A stretch of 64,000 nt of DNA from Winogradskya humida (lineage in GTDB: Bacteria > Actinomycetota > Actinomycetes > Mycobacteriales > Micromonosporaceae). A program made the position numbers and the translations under genes. The stretch is taken from the NCBI RefSeq assembly GCF_016862215.1, contig NZ_BOMN01000111.1:1-64000 (forward strand), read 5' to 3'. Each line of letters begins with the position of its first letter. Positions within the stretch are counted from its first letter, which is position 1. Positions 61,682-64,000 of the stretch are shown here, piece by piece. The notes under the pieces were generated by a model. That model was given only the letters and a program-made list of their open reading frames with translations. It was not told where the DNA came from and searched no databases.

Positions 61682-62098
61682 TCATGCGGCGAGGCCGGTC
61701 ACCGCGGCCAGCGCGGACGCGACCGGTGCACCCATGAGAAGGGAAGTGGGTGCACCGGGCAGGGGAGGTAGGGCGGCCCAGTGGGTCACGCCCTCCTTCG
61801 AGACGGGATCGTACGGTTTGCGGGTCACCTGGTCGGAATCCCAGTAACGGTCGCGGATGACCTGGTCGGTGCCCTCGACCGGGTGGACCGAGCGGAAGTG
61901 CAGTGCCATCACCAGCCAGAAATCGCCCTCGTCGGCCGGGTAGCGGCCCGTGACCGCGGCCAGGACCGGCACGCCGTCGGGCGGGTTCTCGAGCCGGGCA
62001 TCGATCCACGTGATTATGGCGTCCGTCTTGTTCTCCACAATCGGCAAGACGATCGGAGTGCGTCCCCAGGATCTGCACCGCCGTGTGACCTGGGTCAT
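61682..62098 (-). CDS. DUF551-like small protein
   Basis: 138 residues from ATG 62098; TTG 62134 would add 12 residues and neither has a good ribosome site. The core matches the DUF551 pattern: WIDARLENPPDGVPVLAAV near the start, FWLVMALHF, then DRYWDSDQV and GVTHWAALPPLPG. DUF551 proteins are small, often phage- or mobile-linked, and their role is unknown. It is the last gene of an apparent operon with the trypco2 and TPR genes. Confidence 0.6.
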   Translation of the reverse strand: MTQVTRRCRSWGRTPIVLPIVENKTDAIITWIDARLENPPDGVPVLAAVTGRYPADEGDFWLVMALHFRSVHPVEGTDQVIRDRYWDSDQVTRKPYDPVSKEGVTHWAALPPLPGAPTSLLMGAPVASALAAVTGLAA

Positions 62099-62153
62099 GT
62101 CACGGGTTCTTCGCCATCCGCTGGTAGGCCGCAAGGGCTGGAAGACCCGGTGC

Positions 62154-62480
62154 CTATCGGCCGAGGTGGCCGGACGGTGTTTCGGTGCCGAGGGCTCCCG
62201 GGTGGGCGTAGATCAGCAGGTCGTTGCCGTCCGGGGCCTTCGGGGTCAGCTGGACCTTGACCCGGTGGGTGCGGCGGCGGCCGCCGCCGGCTTCGGTTTC
62301 CGCGGTGACCACCCAGGCCTTGAAGCCGACTTTGGCCTTGGCGTCGGCGCGCAGCTCCACCTCGAACTCCATGTCGATCGGGCCGACCGTGAACGCGATG
62401 TCCTCGCCCGCACCGCGCTGGGCCGCTTCGAGCAACTCCTCGCGGATGGCCGCGACCGCATCAGCCAGTTCGATGTCCAT
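62154..62480 (-). CDS. Trypco2 family protein
   Basis: 108 residues; AAGGAG precedes ATG 62480. The sequence MDIELADAVAAIREELLEAA, GPIDMEFEVELRADAKAK and FKAWVVTAETEAG is the characteristic trypsin-co-occurring domain 2 (trypco2). Such domains are described as effector-associated modules in actinobacterial conflict systems, paired with trypsin-like peptidases or TPR/STAND proteins. It starts 15 bp after the TPR gene, so they are co-expressed. Confidence 0.85.
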   Translation of the reverse strand: MDIELADAVAAIREELLEAAQRGAGEDIAFTVGPIDMEFEVELRADAKAKVGFKAWVVTAETEAGGGRRRTHRVKVQLTPKAPDGNDLLIYAHPGALGTETPSGHLGR

Positions 62481-62495
62481 CGTTCTCCTTCGGTA

Positions 62496-64000
62496 TCAGC
62501 CGCGCAGCTCGGTTCGCATGCGGAGCAGGGTCGCTATCGCCACCTCGGGCACGTCGTTCAAGGACCGGGTCAGCCGGAGGGCCTCGTCGGCCGAGCGTAG
62601 TCCGTCCTGGCGCATCCCCAGGCCGCCGAAGATCATTGTCTGGAGCACCAGGGTTCGCAGCAGGGCTGGTCCGTCACGGGTCTGGCGGCAGATTGCTGTG
62701 GCTTCGCCGATGAGCGTGCGCGCCTCTGGCAGACGGGCGGCTGCGGCGTGCAGTTTGGCCGCCGAGATCAGGATCTCTACGTGCAGGGGCAGGTTGATGA
62801 CGGGTTCGGCCGCTGCCAGTTCCCGGTAGAGGGGGACCGCTTCCGCCGCGTTGTCCGCGGCCTGGTCCCTGTGTCCGGCGGTTTCCAGGAGGACGGCGAG
62901 CACCAGCAGCGACTGGGCGAGGTCTTTGCGGAATGCTGCCGGGCGTTGGTCCGCCAGGACGCGGCGGATGGCGACCGCCTCCCGGATCGTTGCCAGCGCC
63001 TGCTCGCCGTGGCCGGCTTCGGACTGGTAGCGGGCGAGGTTGTTGAGCGCCATGGCGAGCAGCGGCGCGATCGCGTCGGGCCGGCCCGTACGGAGCCGGC
63101 GGTAGATCGTCGCCGACTCCTCGCCGGCCGCCAGTGCTTCGCGGAGGTGCCCAAGATGGTGCAGTTGCAGGGACAGCGTGTTCAATGACATAGCGAGATT
63201 CGGCAGGTACGCGTCCGGCTCGTCCTCGCAGAGCCGTCGGCGGATGGCGACCGCCTCCCGCACCACGACCAGGGCCTCGGCCTGCCGGTCTCGTCTGCCG
63301 AGCTGGAAGCCGAGGTTGCTCAACGCCATCGCCAGCTCGGGGAGGTGCCCGCCGGGATTTTGTTCGGCGAGAGTGCGCCGCAGGGCCACGACTTCGGTGA
63401 TGGTCGCCAGCGCCTCGTCGTGCCGGCCGACCTCGATCAGCCTGATGGCGAGGTTGTTGAGGGTCGTTGCCAGCGCCTCGTCGTCCTGCAGTCCGCGCCG
63501 GATCTGGACCGCTTCCTTCACCGCTTCGACCGAATCCATCCGGCGGCCGAGATGGCCGAGTTGCAGGGAGCGCACGCTGAGTGCGGCGGCCAGGTCACCG
63601 CGGTACTTGTCCGGCCATACGTCCGCGAGGCCCCGGATCACCGTGATCGTTTCCTCGGCGGATTCCAGGGCCTCGTCATACCGGCCCACTTCCATGAGTC
63701 GCAGGGTCAGCCGGTTCAGGCTTCCCGAGATCTCGTAGAGGTACGTCTCGGTGTCCTGCTCGGAGTCGGCCGCGGCGCGGTCCACGGCCACGAGGCGCTG
63801 GGAGGCGTCGACTGCCCATCCGGCGAGCGTGTGGGTGGACACCGGAACGTGGAAGACCAGTGCGGCGAGCTGGTCGCGGGTCACCTGCGGGTCATCGGCC
63901 ACCCGTCGCAGCGCGGTGACCAGCGGGCCGGGGCTCTCGACGCGGGTGGCGGCCCCGATGGCGGGCAGGGCGAGCCACCTGGCCTGGCGTACGCACAGCT
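62496..64000 (-). CDS. TPR-repeat protein, N-terminal part cut by the window end
   Basis: At least 500 residues. The frame is open from the stop at 62496 to the window edge; a GTG at 63902 is possible but homologous-looking sequence (LALPAIGAATRVESPGPL) continues upstream, so the gene probably starts beyond 64000. It has about eight 42-residue-type TPR units (NLAIRLIEVGRHDEALATI, NLGFQLGRRDRQAEALVVV, NNLARYQSEAGHGEQALATI). In trypco2 operons, such a TPR tail commonly belongs to a larger protein with a peptidase or ATPase front, but that part is not visible here. Confidence 0.85.
   Translation of the reverse strand, partial: LCVRQARWLALPAIGAATRVESPGPLVTALRRVADDPQVTRDQLAALVFHVPVSTHTLAGWAVDASQRLVAVDRAAADSEQDTETYLYEISGSLNRLTLRLMEVGRYDEALESAEETITVIRGLADVWPDKYRGDLAAALSVRSLQLGHLGRRMDSVEAVKEAVQIRRGLQDDEALATTLNNLAIRLIEVGRHDEALATITEVVALRRTLAEQNPGGHLPELAMALSNLGFQLGRRDRQAEALVVVREAVAIRRRLCEDEPDAYLPNLAMSLNTLSLQLHHLGHLREALAAGEESATIYRRLRTGRPDAIAPLLAMALNNLARYQSEAGHGEQALATIREAVAIRRVLADQRPAAFRKDLAQSLLVLAVLLETAGHRDQAADNAAEAVPLYRELAAAEPVINLPLHVEILISAAKLHAAAARLPEARTLIGEATAICRQTRDGPALLRTLVLQTMIFGGLGMRQDGLRSADEALRLTRSLNDVPEVAIATLLRMRTELRG

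Noticed and set aside
1..64000. tRNA, rRNA, CRISPR array, insertion sequence or phage attachment site
   Set aside because: No cloverleaf, spaced repeats, transposase or integrase sequence was seen on reading both strands; a dedicated search (tRNAscan-SE, CRISPRCasFinder, ISfinder) could still find a minor one.

Overview
The window is high-GC actinobacterial DNA. GC-rich codons, frequent GTG starts, GGAGG-type ribosome sites and SigE-family, LAL, AfsR-like and MmyB-type XRE regulators all point that way. The mix of trypco2 and DUF551 proteins, DUF4232 kinase and ricin-tailed secreted glycosidases suggests a filamentous, Streptomyces-like genus, most likely Micromonosporaceae such as Actinoplanes. 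That placement is inferred from gene style, not from a marker gene. No rRNA, tRNA, CRISPR array, insertion sequence or replication origin was recognised.

Left part (1-27.5 kb) is mostly accessory chromosome. It holds a SigE-type sigma factor with a membrane partner, a frameshifted XRE regulator, a small membrane protein with its winged-helix regulator, a lipoprotein sulfatase, a chemotaxis receptor and a short UvrA homologue. Next come two tail-to-tail exported SRPBCC paralogues, a LAL regulator, a Tat-exported discoidin-domain protein, a membrane-anchored multicopper oxidase, an M81 peptidase, a membrane protein, a DUF4232 Ser/Thr kinase and an aldo/keto reductase. It ends with a TetR/FAD-monooxygenase pair around a clear operator region and an XRE regulator beside the wreck of its probable SDR target.

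Centre (27.5-49.3 kb) is a compact hybrid NRPS-PKS gene cluster, the main find here. Ten minus-strand genes are transcribed from about 46.4 kb down to 27.5 kb, many with start/stop overlaps. In order they encode an A-A-T-C-T NRPS, a KS-AT-ACP-TE polyketide synthase, an MFS exporter, a P450, an SDR, a second P450, a stand-alone T-C protein, a thioesterase-like protein with an altered triad, an MbtH-A-T protein and an ATP-grasp ligase. A divergent XRE/NB-ARC/TPR regulator sits across a 355-bp promoter region with palindromes. The parts imply a short peptide extended by one unreduced malonate, released by a thioesterase, oxidised, and probably ligated to another acid or amine. I could not match the whole set to a known cluster from memory.

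Right part (49.3-64 kb) carries secreted carbohydrate-active proteins (a ricin/beta-helix protein under a LacI-type palindrome and a GH31 enzyme with an inserted CBM35-like module and two ricin lectins). It also has a TauE/SafE permease and an ABC exporter divergent from a two-component system with repeated promoter motifs. At the right edge lies an operon of a TPR protein (cut by the window end), a trypco2 protein and a DUF551 protein, which resembles actinobacterial conflict-type systems.
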